8,701 nt of DNA from Gemmatimonadota bacterium (GTDB lineage: Bacteria; Gemmatimonadota; Gemmatimonadetes; Palauibacterales; Palauibacteraceae): NCBI GenBank assembly GCA_029288095.1, contig JARFPW010000314.1:1-8701 (forward strand), in the 5' to 3' direction. Both the position numbers and the translations under genes were made by a program. This document shows, one piece after another, positions 7,283 through 8,701 of the stretch (positions within the stretch are counted from its first letter, which is position 1; each line of letters begins with the position of its first letter). A model generated the notes under the pieces. That model ran no database searches and was not told the origin of the DNA. It worked only from the letters and a program-made list of their open reading frames with translations.

Positions 7283-7866
7283 CCCAGGTACCGACACGGG
7301 CGGAAGCGCTCGAACTGATGCACGAGTACACGGAGAGTGCCAGCCTCCGAAGACATATGTATGCGGTAGAAGCCGCGATGCGGGCCTACGCGGAGAAGTA
7401 TGGCGAAGACGTCGAGCTTTGGGGCCTCACGGGGCTGATCCACGACTTCGATTACGAGCGTTGGCCAAATGATGCGCACAGCCCGACGGAGCAGCATCCG
7501 TCGGCTGGGGTGGCGATTCTGCGGGAGAGGGGCTGGCCGGAGGAGGTCCTCGACGCCGTGATGGCGCACGCGGACTACACGGGCGTTCCTGCTACGACCC
7601 TTATGGCAAAGACGCTGCGAGCCGTCGACGAACTCGCGGGGTTCATCACCGCCTGCGCTCTCGTCCGGCCGACACGGATATCAGATCTGGGTGCCCGGTC
7701 CGTGAAGAAGAAACTGAAAGACAAGGCCTTCGCAGCGGCTGTGAGCCGAGAGGACATAAGGGAAGGACAGGAGGCCCTTGGCGAAGACTTCACCGAACAT
7801 ATCGAGTTCGTCATCGGCGCGATGCGCACAATCGCCGACGAGCTGGGGCTGCAGAGCAATGCGTAG
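7279..7866 (+). CDS. HD-superfamily hydrolase (COG2316 / HDIG type)
   Basis: This 195-residue protein is a stand-alone HD-domain metal-dependent phosphohydrolase of unknown substrate. The expected ligands are visible in order: H26 (SLRRHMYAVE), the H55-D56 pair in GLIHDFDYERWP, H73 in EQHPSAGVAIL, H97 in VMAHADY, and D117 in LRAVDELAGFI. The C-terminal part (ALVRPTRISDLGARSVKKKL, then KDKAFAAAVSRE) matches what I remember of COG2316, a widespread family annotated only as predicted HD-superfamily hydrolases. No signal peptide or membrane segment is present. The start is fixed by the ATG overlapping the dinB stop as ATGA and by a GGAGG five bases upstream. The stop overlaps the start of the next gene by eight bases. 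The motifs make hydrolase activity on a phosphate ester or nucleotide likely, but no substrate can be named. The context offers two unrelated partners, dinB and a tryptophanase-like gene. Confidence 0.9.
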   Translation: MTQVPTRAEALELMHEYTESASLRRHMYAVEAAMRAYAEKYGEDVELWGLTGLIHDFDYERWPNDAHSPTEQHPSAGVAILRERGWPEEVLDAVMAHADYTGVPATTLMAKTLRAVDELAGFITACALVRPTRISDLGARSVKKKLKDKAFAAAVSREDIREGQEALGEDFTEHIEFVIGAMRTIADELGLQSNA

Positions 7867-8701
7867 ACCTCGAAACATCAGCACGGTCATCGAACCGTTC
7901 CGGATCAAGAGCGTGGAGCCGATCCGTATGACCCAGCCCGAGGAACGCGATGCGTTGATTCGCGCGGCGGGGTTCAACGTGTTCCTTCTCGACGCCGACG
8001 CGGTCCTGCTGGACTTCCTTACCGACAGCGGTACAGGCGCGATGAGTGCCGCCCAGTGGGCCGGAATCATGCGAGGCGACGAGTCGTACGCTGGCAGTGA
8101 CAGCTACTACCGTTTCCGCGACGCGGTCCGCGATATCACCGGTCTCGAGCACGTCATCCCGACACACCAGGGGCGTGCGGCGGAGCGGATTCTATTCACG
8201 ACCGTGTGCCAGCCGGGCGACGTGGTTCCGAACAACACGCATTTCGATACGACTCGGGCCAACATCGAGTTCATCGGTGCTACGGCGCTGGATCTACCGT
8301 GTGCCGAGGGTCAGGACCTGGCGACGCCGGGGCCCTTCAAGGGCAACATCGACCTCGACGGGCTCGAAAGCGCTCTGACTAACGGCGAGCACCGGGTCCC
8401 GCTCGCGATGATCACCGTCACCAACAATTCGGGCGGCGGACAGCCGGTTTCGATGGCGAACATTCGCTCGGCATCGGAGATCTGCCGGCGCCACGACGTG
8501 CCGTTCTACCTGGATGCCTGTCGATTCGCCGAAAACGCTTACTTCATTCAGCAGCGGGAAGCCGGCTACGAGGATACGGCCCTGATCGAAATTGCCCGCG
8601 AGATGTTCTCGTACGCCGACGGCGCCACGATGTCAGCGAAGAAGGACGGGATGGCGAACATCGGAGGATTCCTTGCCACGCGCGATGCGGAGTTAGCCGC
8701 G
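7859..8701 (+). CDS. tnaA: Tryptophanase / tyrosine phenol-lyase family enzyme, C-terminus beyond the window
   Basis: The frame opens at ATG 7859 and stays open for 281 codons to the window end, about 60 percent of the usual 450-475 residues. It is a PLP-dependent beta-eliminating lyase that would split tryptophan to indole, pyruvate and ammonia, or tyrosine to phenol, pyruvate and ammonia. Seen: EPFRIKSVEPI (12-22), LTDSGTGAM (54-62), GDESYAGS with Y77, PTHQGRAAE with R106, NNSGGGQPVSMANIR (189-203), D219 and R222 in DACRFAENAYF, and the PLP site YADGATMSAKKD with K262 as the probable Schiff-base lysine. D130 in HFDTTR aligns with tryptophanase Asp137 (E. coli numbering), where tyrosine phenol-lyase has Thr124, which favours tryptophanase. 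The NIGGF after the lysine is more like tyrosine phenol-lyase. The discriminating C-terminal residues are not in view. There is no clear ribosome binding site; the eight-base overlap with the HD gene suggests coupled translation. Confidence 0.88.
   Translation, partial: MRRPRNISTVIEPFRIKSVEPIRMTQPEERDALIRAAGFNVFLLDADAVLLDFLTDSGTGAMSAAQWAGIMRGDESYAGSDSYYRFRDAVRDITGLEHVIPTHQGRAAERILFTTVCQPGDVVPNNTHFDTTRANIEFIGATALDLPCAEGQDLATPGPFKGNIDLDGLESALTNGEHRVPLAMITVTNNSGGGQPVSMANIRSASEICRRHDVPFYLDACRFAENAYFIQQREAGYEDTALIEIAREMFSYADGATMSAKKDGMANIGGFLATRDAELAA

Noticed and set aside
5978..7297. A 439-codon minus-strand frame opposite dinB
   Set aside because: The dinB motifs on the plus strand are unambiguous, and the antisense product shows no conserved pattern.

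Overview
This 8.7 kb window is ordinary-looking, GC-rich bacterial chromosome with tightly packed genes. There is no sign of a mobile element, CRISPR array, or tRNA or rRNA gene. The best guess for the host is Gemmatimonadota or a close relative. This rests mainly on the large TonB-dependent receptor with an N-terminal carboxypeptidase-regulatory-like domain, whose sequence style I associate with that phylum and with Acidobacteriota. It is inference from memory, not a database match.

Left part, minus strand (1-1949): a single-chain (alpha2-type) glycyl-tRNA synthetase is followed after 9 bases by a partial gene that leaves the window at base 1. The partial product is mostly helical and looks to me like the front half of an M3-like metallopeptidase; that call is tentative. 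A 131-base gap (1950-2080) separates this pair from the divergent rightward genes.

Middle, plus strand (2081-5981): a compact cytoplasmic glycerophosphodiester phosphodiesterase with its full catalytic signature is followed by a 997-residue Oar-like TonB-dependent outer-membrane receptor with its own strong ribosome binding site. The receptor gene ends 26 bases before a near-perfect GC-rich hairpin, a probable intrinsic terminator.

Right part, plus strand (6059-8701): three genes overlap end to start and probably form one translationally coupled operon. They are DNA polymerase IV (dinB), an HD-superfamily hydrolase of the COG2316 type (4-base overlap), and a tryptophanase/tyrosine phenol-lyase family enzyme (8-base overlap) cut by the window edge after 281 codons. 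The first and third genes belong to unrelated pathways (translesion synthesis; aromatic amino acid beta-elimination), so the grouping is the most curious feature here. I found no convincing new defence or mobile system. The points worth a second look are the dinB-HD-tnaA arrangement, the mixed tryptophanase/tyrosine phenol-lyase signature, a Ser-to-Ala change in the glycine pocket of the glycyl-tRNA synthetase, and the unidentified protein behind that synthetase.
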